64,000 nt of DNA. Source: Flavobacteriales bacterium. Lineage in GTDB: Bacteria > Bacteroidota > Bacteroidia > Flavobacteriales_E > Vicingaceae. Shown piece after piece: positions 29,335 through 37,612 of this stretch. A program made the position numbers and the translations under genes. The stretch spans positions 1-64,000 of the forward strand of contig PALM01000030.1 in assembly GCA_002706365.1 (NCBI GenBank). Reading direction: 5' to 3'. The number at the start of each line of letters is the position of its first letter. Position 1 is the first letter of the stretch. The notes under the pieces are model-generated. The model saw only the letters and a program-made list of their open reading frames with translations. It was not told the DNA's origin and did no database searches.

Positions 29335-29389
29335 ATTTAATTTTATTAGGTCTCCAAATTACCCAAATGAGATTGAAGAAAATAAAAAA

Positions 29390-29408
29390 GCCCCGACAAT
29401 GTCGGGGC
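29390..29408 (-). terminator. Intrinsic terminator after the 29.4-kb T9SS gene
   Basis: The stem GCCCCGAC/GTCGGGGC (29390-29397 with 29401-29408) has an AAT loop and a T6 tract on the minus strand. It shares its core with the terminator at 27302-27318. Confidence 0.88.
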
Positions 29409-29433
29409 CCTTTCATTTATTATGAATTTGATC

Positions 29434-31569
29434 TTATTTCAAGATGCTGATCTTACGGCTTACTTCATACTCACCTACTTTTAGGTTCACGAAGTAGAAT
29501 CCATTTTCAAGATCCTGAGTATTCAACTGAATTCTCTGATTTCCTTGAGTCAAGGTTCCAAAGTCTTCAATGCTCACTACTTTACCTGTGATGTCGGTAA
29601 TACGAGCTTGAACGAATGCTGAGTTCTCCATGTAGAATTCTACATTCGTAAATGGAAGATTAGTTGGGTTTGGATAGATATTCAAAGTCTTATCCAATGA
29701 CTTGTTCTCGTCTATTGCGGTAGCAATACTCAATTTCTCTCTATCGATATTGTAGATCTCGTATTGACCAATTTCTGGACCACCATCCTTAGACACTATA
29801 CCAATCAAAGTCACATGACTTGCATCCCATGCATTGTTCAAAGTGAAATTGAATTGACGGTTGTAAGGTGTATTCAATGCGTAGTTCGCAGGAATCGCTG
29901 CAACATCTCCAAAAGTACTTGGCAAGATATCTCTCATCACTCTTCTGTGTGGATAGTTGGTAATTGGATTACCTCTTCCAGCAAATGGGTGTCCAGTAGA
30001 AGTGTTATAAGCATTGATCTGATCATAACCAGTTCCACTACCAATTACACTATCTTCAACGATCATCAAGCTGATTCCAAGATCTCCTCCAGGCTCTGTA
30101 AAGTCAGTAAATGAAGCAGTTACATTCACAGTGATGTTTCTTGTAACAGGATCATAGATACCACCAACTACTACATCAACTGGTGAACCAGCATTTGCTT
30201 GAGAAAGTGAACGTGAAGCCCATGTACTAGCTGTCCAGTTAGGATAACCAGCACCTCTTCCAAATGCCACATCTGACTCAGATGGGAAAAGCTTTCTATC
30301 TACCATTCCTGTTGGTGCAGCATTCACTCCCAAAGTAGCACATAGATCTACAGCCTCTTGATTGGTCATTTGATCTGTACTAAAGCAAGAGTGGATACTC
30401 ACTGTAGCTACATTTGCATAGTTCGACTCCATTTGTCCGGCAACCCAAGCTCCATCTGGACAGAACTGGCAAACAGCAGTAGTAAACTGCTCAAACAATG
30501 CAGTTTTTGCAACTGTATTTCCATTACCTACTGCAACTTCAAGATTTAAAGTATCATTACTAGGAACTTGATCTACTCCATTGTTAGGAGCCTCTAACCA
30601 AGCCTCAATTGTGTTTGATGCAGAAGTAGATGAAGGGTTCCACTGAATAGTATGGTTGATTGTTGCTTGAGCAGCATAGGCTAAGTTCAAAGCAATTGTA
30701 TCACTTTGAATAGCTCCATTGTTTATTCTGTAGTGAAATTCAACAGATGTAAGTGTAGTTGTTCCAAGGTTTCTAATATCAGCACTAATAGTAGTGTTTG
30801 TATTCACCAATACCTTTGAAGCTACATTGATACTAGCAATTTCTGCATCTAAGCTCGGAGGTGTTCCAGGAGTAAACTGATAGTAAGAGTTATCTGCTGG
30901 AGTAGGACCATTAGTAGTGTTAGAAGTAATGTTCGGTGATCCTGGAACTACAAATGCAGTTGCAGTATCGATTTGAACACCAACTGTAAGTGTGTTAGGA
31001 CCTGTATTCGTACGTTGGTCAACAACATAAATATTATTTGATGTTTCTTCCAAAACAACAGACCAATAAGCCCATCCAGCTCCAAGAGTAGAGTATGAAT
31101 TGAACATGATCCAATGCTGACGATTAGGTGCAGTACCGAAAGTCTTAGAAATGATATAATCACCTGTACCACCAGCAAAAAGCCCCCAAATTACTACAGA
31201 GTTATCTGGAATCGAAGTTGAAGGAAGGTTTGCATTAGTTGATGTTGGATTAACGGTTGAAGCCACATCAAATGTTACTACACCGTTTGTACTAACCTTG
31301 TAAGAAGTAACAGCTGTACTATCAAACTGGAAAGAAAATGGAATAGTCTGGTTCGCTGTCCAACTAGGGGTTGTTGAGGTATTCACAGAACCTGTGAATA
31401 ATGTTGCCCAACCAGCAGGTAAACCACCACCAACAGGGTATTCATTATCGTTGTTCAAATTACCGGGATTCACACCGGCATTAATATTAGAGGAAACAAT
31501 GTACTGGGCTTGAGTAGAGAATGCAAAAACGCATAAAGCCGCAGCCAAGAGAGTAGTTATCTTTTTCAT
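29434..31569 (-). CDS. Secreted Omp28-domain protein with T9SS sorting domain
   Basis: A 711-aa secreted protein. Signal peptide about 1-21 (ending STQAQ). Residues about 25-235 are a beta-rich domain I do not recognise, with low-complexity Thr/Ser/Asn content; it is not the choice-of-anchor J module of the neighbours. A CARDB-like Ig segment (about 240-350) is followed by an Omp28-like domain (about 355-605, same CQFCPDG motif) and a T9SS type A sorting domain (from about 640, NIYPNPTNLPFTNV). From the CARDB end to the stop it is a close copy of 27346-29334. Upstream lies a 190-bp spacer divergent from the ABC transporter gene. Confidence 0.88.
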   Translation of the reverse strand: MKKITTLLAAALCVFAFSTQAQYIVSSNINAGVNPGNLNNDNEYPVGGGLPAGWATLFTGSVNTSTTPSWTANQTIPFSFQFDSTAVTSYKVSTNGVVTFDVASTVNPTSTNANLPSTSIPDNSVVIWGLFAGGTGDYIISKTFGTAPNRQHWIMFNSYSTLGAGWAYWSVVLEETSNNIYVVDQRTNTGPNTLTVGVQIDTATAFVVPGSPNITSNTTNGPTPADNSYYQFTPGTPPSLDAEIASINVASKVLVNTNTTISADIRNLGTTTLTSVEFHYRINNGAIQSDTIALNLAYAAQATINHTIQWNPSSTSASNTIEAWLEAPNNGVDQVPSNDTLNLEVAVGNGNTVAKTALFEQFTTAVCQFCPDGAWVAGQMESNYANVATVSIHSCFSTDQMTNQEAVDLCATLGVNAAPTGMVDRKLFPSESDVAFGRGAGYPNWTASTWASRSLSQANAGSPVDVVVGGIYDPVTRNITVNVTASFTDFTEPGGDLGISLMIVEDSVIGSGTGYDQINAYNTSTGHPFAGRGNPITNYPHRRVMRDILPSTFGDVAAIPANYALNTPYNRQFNFTLNNAWDASHVTLIGIVSKDGGPEIGQYEIYNIDREKLSIATAIDENKSLDKTLNIYPNPTNLPFTNVEFYMENSAFVQARITDITGKVVSIEDFGTLTQGNQRIQLNTQDLENGFYFVNLKVGEYEVSRKISILK

Positions 31570-31732
31570 AAGCTTTAGTTAATAAATGATGAAGCATTAA
31601 AATTAGATAAACTTTTGCTATTCCCTACTTAAAATCCAATTAAATGGAGGCTGGCTTATTGAATTGATGAACAGCATTTTAGAAGGATAAATGGCAATTT
31701 GATTCATTCTACAAATTGAATCACTCAGCCCT

Positions 31733-31740
31733 TATATTTG
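31733..31740 (+). promoter_or_regulatory. Candidate -7 element for the ABC transporter operon
   Basis: TATATTTG matches TAnnTTTG, 21 bp before the ATG at 31762. No well-placed -33 TTTG was found. Confidence 0.45.
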
Positions 31741-31761
31741 TCGGCAAATTGATCTAATTAA

Positions 31762-32703
31762 ATGAGTATCATTCTAAAAGCTGAAGATATTGTCAAGGAA
31801 TACGCCAATCACAAGGCACTTGACCATGTGAGTTTGGAAGTCCCAAAGGGTAAGATCTTTGGATTGCTCGGTCCGAATGGAGCGGGGAAAACTTCCATGA
31901 TCCGTATCATCAATCAAATTACAGCACCGGATTCAGGTAGAATCTATTTTGATGGTGAACCATTAAAAGCTAGACATGTAGAGCAGATTGGTTATTTACC
32001 CGAAGAAAGAGGTCTTTACAAGAAAATGGAAGTTGGAGAGCAAGCTCTTTATTTAGCCCAATTAAAGGGAATGAAGAAGAGTGAGGCCAAAGAAAGACTT
32101 AAAGATTGGTTCAAGAAATTTGAAATCTCCCAATGGTGGAATAAGAAAGTGGAAGAACTTTCGAAAGGGATGGCTCAAAAAGTACAGTTCATCGTAACTG
32201 TGCTTCACGAACCTAAACTTTTAATCCTGGATGAGCCATTTTCTGGATTTGACCCAATCAATACAAATCTTGTTAAGTCAGAGATCCTAAGGCTCAAAGA
32301 AGAAGGATCAACCATCATACTTTCCACGCATAATATGGGTTCTGTTGAAGAGATCTGCGAGCACATTGCCTTGATCAATCGTTCAAAGAAGATCTTGGAT
32401 GGAGAAGTAAAACAGATCCAAGAAGACTTCAAGGAAGGTGTTTATGAGCTAAAGTTCAAAGGAAATATGATTGCCTTTACCAATGCATTGTGGACCAATT
32501 GCGAGCTATTGGAGCATAAGGAAGGTGGAGCATACAACACTGCCAGAGTAAGGCTCAAAGAAGGAAGATCGCCGAATGCATTCTTGCAAGGCATATTGCC
32601 GGAAGTGGAGGTATTTGGGTTGACGGAAGTTGTGCCCTCCATGAACGATATATTTATTCGACAAGTTGAATCTGTAAATGAAATTGAAGAACCTAGAATC
32701 TAG
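31762..32703 (+). CDS. ABC transporter ATP-binding protein (NatA/CcmA-like)
   Basis: ATPase subunit of an ABC-2-type exporter, 313 aa. Walker A is GPNGAGKT (37-44), the signature motif LSKGMAQKVQ, Walker B LLILDEPFSGFDP, and the H-loop STHNMG. A C-terminal extension of about 90 residues follows, as in NatA-like proteins. The permease gene starts 168 bp downstream on the same strand, so the pair forms an exporter; NatAB homologues export sodium, but substrate here is unknown. The last four residues (EPRI) and the stop TAG are encoded by the first units of a 7-bp tandem tract, so the native C-terminus may have been replaced. Confidence 0.92.
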   Translation: MSIILKAEDIVKEYANHKALDHVSLEVPKGKIFGLLGPNGAGKTSMIRIINQITAPDSGRIYFDGEPLKARHVEQIGYLPEERGLYKKMEVGEQALYLAQLKGMKKSEAKERLKDWFKKFEISQWWNKKVEELSKGMAQKVQFIVTVLHEPKLLILDEPFSGFDPINTNLVKSEILRLKEEGSTIILSTHNMGSVEEICEHIALINRSKKILDGEVKQIQEDFKEGVYELKFKGNMIAFTNALWTNCELLEHKEGGAYNTARVRLKEGRSPNAFLQGILPEVEVFGLTEVVPSMNDIFIRQVESVNEIEEPRI

Positions 32704-32718
32704 AACCTAGAGTCTAGA
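32691..32718. repeat. 7-bp-register tract (NNCTAGA type), 4 units, overlapping the ABC ATPase stop
   Basis: Four exact-register heptamers (ACCTAGA, ATCTAGA, ACCTAGA, GTCTAGA). The ABC ATPase stop codon TAG at 32701-32703 lies inside the second unit. Confidence 0.88.
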
Positions 32719-32729
32719 CACATTAGAGT

Positions 32730-32756
32730 CAAAGAAAATGAATAAAATCAGCCTAA
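32730..32756 (+). repeat. Duplicate of the ABC permease translation start, copy 1
   Basis: This 27-bp stretch (CAAAGAAAATGAATAAAATC and seven more bases) matches 32863-32889, the real start of the permease gene, at 26 of 27 positions. It includes the ATG (32738) and the codons for MNKISL, then runs off into repeat sequence and stops after 19 codons. The copies are 133 bp apart, exactly 19 x 7. A duplicated gene 5' end flanking a repeat array looks like the footprint of an insertion or a template-switching event. Confidence 0.85.
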
Positions 32757-32759
32757 AGA

Positions 32760-32864
32760 GCAAATCAGAAATCAGAAATCTGAAATCGGAAAAGTGAAAT
32801 ATGAAAGTTTGAGCTTGGAGTACGACTAAAAGTCCAGCTTCCGGCATCCAGCTTCTAGTATCCA
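32760..32864. repeat. 7-bp-register tract of mixed unit types, 15 units
   Basis: Fifteen heptamers in constant register fill the space between the two copies of the permease start. Units change from AGAAATC and TGAAATC types to TGGAGTA, AAGTCCA and then GCATCCA/GCTTCTA types, without loss of the 7-bp phase. No open frame of interest. Confidence 0.8.
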
Positions 32865-32870
32865 AAGAAA

Positions 32871-34208
32871 ATGAATAAAATCAGCTTAATCATACAAAGA
32901 GAGTATACAAGCCGAGTGAAGAAGAAATCCTTCATTGTGATGAGTATTCTAGGTCCATTGTTAATTGCATCAATTTTAGTGGTGCCAATTTGGCTATCTA
33001 CTCAAGATGAGGATAGTCAGCTCGTTGAAGTGGTCGACGAGAGTGGATTATTCATCAATCAATTTGAAAACACTGATGAAGTGGAATTCCAATATGAATT
33101 TCGCTCTTTAGCGGAGGCTCAGAAAGGGCTTAATGATGGTGGGCCATACACAGCAGTCTTACATATTCCTAAAGTGGTTGTTAGCTTGCCAAAGACGGTT
33201 CAGTTGTTCTACAAAGACAAGCCAAAAGGCAGTTCAATAAACTTTATGGAAGATCAGATCGCAAAAGTGATCGAGAGCAAAAAGCTAGAAGATCTTCACG
33301 GACTCACATTAGATCAGATCTCTGGTTTGAGACCTGATGTGCAAATTGTGAGCAATAAAATGACTTCTGATGGAGAAAGTGAAGAAACTGCTGGTGGTTT
33401 GGCTTTGGGAGTAGGATTTGTGCTTGCCTTCTTTATTTATTTCTTCATTTTCCTTTTTGGAGTTCAAGTGATGCGAGGCGTAATTGAGGAGAAGACCAGC
33501 CGGATCGTTGAGGTGATCATCTCATCTGTGAAGCCATTTCAATTGATGATGGGTAAGATCATTGGCATTGCATTGGTAGCTGTCACCCAGTTCTTGATCT
33601 GGGTAGTTTTAAGTACTGTTTTGATTACCGGAGCCCAAAGCTTTTTTGCAGAAGACTTGAAAAAGGCCCAAACAGAGCAAGTAAAGCAAATGGAACAATT
33701 CAGTCCGGAGATCAAAGAAGCGATGGAAGAAGAGTCGGCTGAAGTGGGATTGGCACAGCGACTTAATGACCGATTGGGTAGAATAAATTTCCCTCTTATC
33801 CTTTCCTGCTTCTTATTCTATTTCTTGGGTGGTTACTTACTCTATGGCTCTCTGTTCGCAGCCATTGGTTCCGCAGTTGACAATGAAACTGACACCCAGC
33901 AATTCATGCTGCCTGTGACCATTCCATTGATCATCTCGATCGTAATTGCTCAAGTGGTTATTGAAAATCCAGATGGCCAATTGGCATTTTGGAGTTCTAT
34001 TATCCCCCTCACCTCCCCCATTATTATGATGATACGTATTCCTGTGGGTGTGGATACTTGGGAGCTATTACTCTCAATGGGTCTTTTGATCGCCACTTTC
34101 ATCGGAACCACTTGGTTGGCCGCAAGGATCTACCGCACCGGAATCTTGATGTATGGGAAGAAGGTTAATTTTAAAGAGATTGGGAAGTGGATCTTTTACC
34201 GCAGCTAG
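32871..34208 (+). CDS. ABC-2 type transporter permease (NatB-like)
   Basis: Membrane subunit of the exporter whose ATPase is encoded just upstream, 445 aa. One transmembrane helix near the N-terminus (about 22-44) is followed by an extracytoplasmic domain of about 130 residues, then five to six membrane helices (about 175-420), the arrangement of NatB/YhaP-type ABC-2 permeases. A conserved segment VIEEKTSRIVEVIISSVKP, typical of the family, sits at the cytoplasmic side. A decoy copy of its start codon region lies 133 bp upstream. No signal peptide is cleaved. Confidence 0.9.
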   Translation: MNKISLIIQREYTSRVKKKSFIVMSILGPLLIASILVVPIWLSTQDEDSQLVEVVDESGLFINQFENTDEVEFQYEFRSLAEAQKGLNDGGPYTAVLHIPKVVVSLPKTVQLFYKDKPKGSSINFMEDQIAKVIESKKLEDLHGLTLDQISGLRPDVQIVSNKMTSDGESEETAGGLALGVGFVLAFFIYFFIFLFGVQVMRGVIEEKTSRIVEVIISSVKPFQLMMGKIIGIALVAVTQFLIWVVLSTVLITGAQSFFAEDLKKAQTEQVKQMEQFSPEIKEAMEEESAEVGLAQRLNDRLGRINFPLILSCFLFYFLGGYLLYGSLFAAIGSAVDNETDTQQFMLPVTIPLIISIVIAQVVIENPDGQLAFWSSIIPLTSPIIMMIRIPVGVDTWELLLSMGLLIATFIGTTWLAARIYRTGILMYGKKVNFKEIGKWIFYRS

Positions 34209-34215
34209 CTGCGGT

Positions 34216-34278
34216 GAATTACGAATGTGGAATTACGAATTACGAATGAATCTAGATTCTAGTTCTAGATTCTAGACT
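34216..34278. repeat. 7-bp-register tract joining GAATTAC and TCTAGAT types, 9 units
   Basis: Nine heptamers in one register begin 7 bp after the permease stop. The first five are of the GAATTAC/GAATGTG kind and the last four of the TCTAGAT/CTAGACT kind. Two unrelated unit types therefore share one phase. Confidence 0.85.
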
Positions 34279-34298
34279 CTTATCCTTTAATTTGCTTT

Positions 34299-35462
34299 AT
34301 GGCCAACATCCTTATCATAGACGACGACCGTCCAATCCGTACCTCACTAACAGAAGTATTGGAATACGAAAAATTCAAAGTAGATAGTGCTGAAGATGGT
34401 GCTAGCGGATTGAAAATGCTCAAAGCGGGCAAATACGATCTCTTGCTTTGTGATATCAAAATGCCAAAGATGGACGGCATGGAGGTGCTTGATAAGCTAA
34501 TTGAAGAGAATATTGAAGTGCCTGTGGTGATGATTTCCGGTCATGGCGATATAGAAACCGCAGTCACAGCTGTAAAAAAAGGTGCATTTGATTTTATCGC
34601 CAAGCCTCTCGACCTCAACCGACTGCTAGTTACTGTAAGAAACGCCCTGGATAAGAATGAATTGGTTAGTGAAACCAAGCAACTTAGAAAGAAGGTATAC
34701 AAGAGCAAGCTTAACGAGATCATCGGAGAAGCTAAAGCCATTCAAGAAGTGAAAGAGATGATCATGAAAGTGGCTCCTACAGATGCCAGAGTGCTAATCA
34801 CCGGTGAGAATGGAACCGGAAAAGAATTGGTGGCTTTGAACCTGCATCAGCATTCAGAACGCAATAAAGCTCCATTTGTAGAGGTGAATTGCGCAGCTAT
34901 TCCCTCTGAATTGATCGAAAGTGAGCTTTTCGGACATGAAAAAGGAGCTTTTACCTCAGCAATCAAGCAGAAGAAGGGAAAATTCGAGCAAGCTGAAGGA
35001 GGAACATTATTCCTGGATGAGATTGGCGACATGAGCGCATCCGCTCAAGCCAAGGTCTTGCGAGCTCTCCAAGAAAATAAGATCTCAAGAGTAGGAAGTG
35101 AAAAGGATATTAGTGTAAATGTGCGTGTTCTTGCCGCTACCAATAAGGATTTGAAGAAAGAAATTGAAGAAGGAAGATTTAGAGAAGACCTCTATCACCG
35201 TTTAAGTGTAATCTTGATCAAAGTCCCTGCCCTTCGCGAACGCAAAGCTGATATTCCATTATTGGCAGATTACTTCTTAGATAAGCTGAGCAAGGAGAAC
35301 GGTCATCCAAAAAAAGCAATCTCAGATAAGGCTTTGAAAGCATTAGAACAATTCGAATGGACCGGAAACATTCGTGAATTGCGCAATGTAATTGAGCGTT
35401 TGATCATTCTTGGAGGTGCTGAGATTAGCGAATCCGATGTGAAGCAGTATGTTCAGGCCTGA
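34299..35462 (+). CDS. Sigma-54-interacting response regulator (NtrC-like) lacking a DNA-binding domain
   Basis: Two-component response regulator and sigma-54 activator, 387 aa. The receiver domain (about 1-120) has the phospho-acceptor Asp52 (LLLCDIKMPK), acidic pocket DDD (8-10), and Lys in FIAKPLD. The AAA+ domain (about 142-370) has Walker A GENGTGKE, the GAFTSA loop that contacts sigma-54, Walker B LFLDEIGDM, and the arginine region RFREDLYHRL. It ends at SESDVKQYVQA, directly after the AAA+ domain, with no Fis-type helix-turn-helix. From memory, this HTH-less form is conserved in Flavobacteriia. It may activate from solution without enhancer binding. No partner kinase is in the window. 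Confidence 0.93.
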   Translation: MANILIIDDDRPIRTSLTEVLEYEKFKVDSAEDGASGLKMLKAGKYDLLLCDIKMPKMDGMEVLDKLIEENIEVPVVMISGHGDIETAVTAVKKGAFDFIAKPLDLNRLLVTVRNALDKNELVSETKQLRKKVYKSKLNEIIGEAKAIQEVKEMIMKVAPTDARVLITGENGTGKELVALNLHQHSERNKAPFVEVNCAAIPSELIESELFGHEKGAFTSAIKQKKGKFEQAEGGTLFLDEIGDMSASAQAKVLRALQENKISRVGSEKDISVNVRVLAATNKDLKKEIEEGRFREDLYHRLSVILIKVPALRERKADIPLLADYFLDKLSKENGHPKKAISDKALKALEQFEWTGNIRELRNVIERLIILGGAEISESDVKQYVQA

Positions 35463-35474
35463 AAGGGCTGAGTT

Positions 35475-35558
35475 TGGAGCTTGGAGAATGGATTAAGGAT
35501 CAAGGATCAAGGACAAAGGACAAAGGATTAAAGATTAAGGAGTTAGGAGTTCGGATTC
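35475..35558. repeat. 7-bp-register tract (AGGATCA type), 12 units
   Basis: Twelve heptamers over 84 bp, exactly 12 x 7, begin 12 bp after the stop of the response regulator gene. Nearly all units have GGA at positions 2-4; successive units differ by one or two bases (TGGAGCT, AGGATCA, AGGACAA, AGGATTA, AGGAGTT, CGGATTC). Confidence 0.92.
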
Positions 35559-35560
35559 AA

Positions 35561-35584
35561 CAATGTAGCAATGTGAAAATGTGC
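35561..35584. repeat. 8-bp-register tract (CAATGTAG type), 3 units
   Basis: Three octamers (CAATGTAG, CAATGTGA, AAATGTGC). A related octamer run lies at 52186-52217 on the other strand; there too it adjoins a heptamer tract ending in an AGTTCGGAT-like word. Confidence 0.6.
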
Positions 35585-35591
35585 AAGAAAT

Positions 35592-35660
35592 ATCTGCGAA
35601 TATCAGCGGGAAGCTTTTGGATTTTTCTTTCTCCCGCAGATCTCGCAGATTGACGCTGAT
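35592..35660. repeat. TCTGCG/ATCAGCGGG dispersed element, rearranged copy
   Basis: Two half-elements face outwards: ATCTGCGAATATCAGCGGGAA (read as two parts, 35592-35612) and TTTCTCCCGCAGATCTCGC onward (35628-35660). They are the right and left ends of the 146-bp element seen at 49024-49168 and 54866-55012, in inverted order. The remainder of the 35463-36013 spacer holds an ACCTTAGCGAAGCC/CCTTTGCGAAAC word (35673-35706), an imperfect CCCGAT/TCGGG palindrome (35740-35769), a hairpin and a heptamer tract. Confidence 0.65.
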
Positions 35661-35807
35661 CAAATCATAGAGCACCTTAGCGAAGCCTTCGTGAACCTTT
35701 GCGAAACAGCTTAAGCACAATCGATATCCGTCCCTCGATACAATCCCGATAAATCGAGATCAGTCGGGAACCAAAGCTGGAATTATTAATTTCATTTGAA
35801 TACGCTA

Positions 35808-35828
35808 GCGTGGACATGCTGTCCGTGC
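35808..35828. repeat. GGAC-N5-GTCC palindrome, copy 2
   Basis: GCGTGGAC-ATGCT-GTCCGTGC forms an 8-bp stem with two G-T pairs and a 5-nt loop. The loop differs by one base from copy 1 (ATGAT). Confidence 0.65.
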
Positions 35829-35870
35829 ATTGGTTTTTGGATTGAACTAAGGGAGAACCACTTGAACAAG

Positions 35871-35905
35871 TCTAGACTCTAGGCTCTAGGCTCTAGGCTC
35901 TAGTT
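35871..35905. repeat. 7-bp-register tract (TCTAGGC type), 5 units
   Basis: Five heptamers (TCTAGAC, then three TCTAGGC, then TCTAGTT) in exact register, about 110 bp upstream of the T9SS gene at 36014. Confidence 0.88.
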
Positions 35906-36013
35906 TCTCAAAAAAAATCCTACCTTTAAGGAAAACCAATTAGCCTATAACAAAAACTACTCTATCCTTTAAATTCTTGTTTCCAAGGTTCAGTAGTACT
36001 TAATACAAGTACA

Positions 36014-37480
36014 ATGAAACGTCTACTATTTATAGCCCTTATCGCTATAGGGCATTTTTGCTATGCGCAGGATTATGCGCCGGTTTACACCAATCAACAA
36101 ATTCATTTTTTTGAAGATACTTCAACCACCTATTCCAGCAGTTTTGGTCCTTTCCAACTTGACATCATTGGTCTAAATACAGATTCATTTCAAATTGTAG
36201 CGAATGACACTGTCATCTTTGGATATGATGAAGTGCCGATCATCACCATGATGTATTCCTGCGATACTGCTGAGTATGCTAGGCAAGGAGATCAAATTAT
36301 AAAATCACTAGATCAAACCATCTTCTTCAATAAAGGAGGTGATTCCATCTTTTTCAAGCACAATGTATCGGTCAATAGTCGCTGGAAAATAATGGATCTA
36401 CAGAATAAAGAAGATCTTGTCTGCAATGTTTTTGCAAAAGGCACCGCATTTGTAAATAATACAACGGATAGTATAGCATTCTTAGAGCTTTTTCAAGCTG
36501 ATAGCGCTGGAAGTAGATTGACCAATGGATTTGCAGACACTCTTAGATTAAGCAAATCTAATGGCCTATTGGATTTTAAGATTTGGCGCGATTTTCCAAA
36601 TGCAAATCAGAATTTGAATCTTTTTAGGGTTGATATTGAGATTCCAACAATTGGTGAAATCTATGATTATGAAATTGGAGACGAATTTCATTATCAAGAG
36701 TCTTACGGTTCTGCTGCACCACCTTCCTATTCCAATGTGATCATATTGGATAAATGGCATTCAAACGCTAATGATACGGTATTCTATGAAAGGCATGTAC
36801 TTGGGGAAACTTCTACTGTTGACTATTCTACAAATCCTCCATCCCTTAACTATAATAGAACTCAAAATTTTGACACCATCTATTACACCAATTTAGATGA
36901 AAAGGTAATAGATGCAGTAGTTGGTGAGCTTCATAATAATCCCGGATTCTCTCTAAATAGATATATGAACGGCCATATGTATCATTTATATCCGAAAAGC
37001 TATGTGTCGGATCGAAGAATGTTAACAGCACACTATTATCTGTATTATGATCAAGCCAATGACTGTTATCAAATAAATACTTCTGAGGAATTTTATACTG
37101 TAGGTGAAGGTCTTGGAATAACTTGGAATTACTTCGACTATGCCGGCAGTGCCGCAGCTGCAAATAATCAAATGATCTATTATTCCAAAGGCAATGAAAC
37201 CTATGGTACTCCATATAACATTGTGATCGGCTTAGATGAAAATTCAACTGAAGTAGATCAATTCATTCTCTACCCCAACCCCGCCAATGACCAATTTCAA
37301 ATCAAAGGAATCACCCAAAACAGTCGCATTTGGATCTATGATCTTTCGGGAAAGCTGAAGATGAATCTAAATGTAAATCCTAACTCCTCTGTTGATATCA
37401 GTCGATTGGAAAGTGGAATGTACTTGATTCAGATCGAGAGTGATGGGGCGGTAGTAAGGAAGAAATTATTAGTAAAATAG
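36014..37480 (+). CDS. Secreted T9SS protein of unknown function
   Basis: A 488-aa secreted protein. Signal peptide about 1-19 (ending CYAQ). The middle region (about 20-410) is Asp/Asn/Tyr-rich and probably beta-structured; I recognise no enzymatic or binding domain in it. A T9SS type A sorting domain begins near 417 (LYPNPANDQFQI) and ends VVRKKLLVK. Preceded by a 551-bp repeat-filled spacer and followed by a stem-loop 20 bp after the stop. Not part of an obvious operon. Confidence 0.8.
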   Translation: MKRLLFIALIAIGHFCYAQDYAPVYTNQQIHFFEDTSTTYSSSFGPFQLDIIGLNTDSFQIVANDTVIFGYDEVPIITMMYSCDTAEYARQGDQIIKSLDQTIFFNKGGDSIFFKHNVSVNSRWKIMDLQNKEDLVCNVFAKGTAFVNNTTDSIAFLELFQADSAGSRLTNGFADTLRLSKSNGLLDFKIWRDFPNANQNLNLFRVDIEIPTIGEIYDYEIGDEFHYQESYGSAAPPSYSNVIILDKWHSNANDTVFYERHVLGETSTVDYSTNPPSLNYNRTQNFDTIYYTNLDEKVIDAVVGELHNNPGFSLNRYMNGHMYHLYPKSYVSDRRMLTAHYYLYYDQANDCYQINTSEEFYTVGEGLGITWNYFDYAGSAAAANNQMIYYSKGNETYGTPYNIVIGLDENSTEVDQFILYPNPANDQFQIKGITQNSRIWIYDLSGKLKMNLNVNPNSSVDISRLESGMYLIQIESDGAVVRKKLLVK

Positions 37481-37499
37481 GTTTTGCTGGCTCACAGAG

Positions 37500-37518
37500 A
37501 GCCCGAAAATTTCGGGCT
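37500..37518. repeat. Perfect AGCCCGAAA/TTTCGGGCT palindrome
   Basis: A 9-bp inverted repeat with a single central base, 19 bp after the stop of the T9SS gene. It lacks a T tract, so it is a weak terminator candidate; it may be a dispersed palindrome. Confidence 0.6.
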
Positions 37519-37612
37519 TACACAGGGAAGTCTCAGAGACCTCAGGGTCGGAAACAGTGGTCCCCCTAAGCTGGCTGCTCGCAGGCAACTCTTCCCACTG
37601 TAGCTTAGTTCC

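Noticed and set aside
32738-32797. Small open frame starting at the duplicated permease start as a real leader peptide gene
   Set aside because: After the copied codons it runs straight into heptamer repeats and ends by chance; no sign of selection for the peptide.
37500-37518. AGCCCGAAA/TTTCGGGCT as a rho-independent terminator
   Set aside because: A perfect palindrome but with a one-base centre and no following T tract; kept as a repeat instead.
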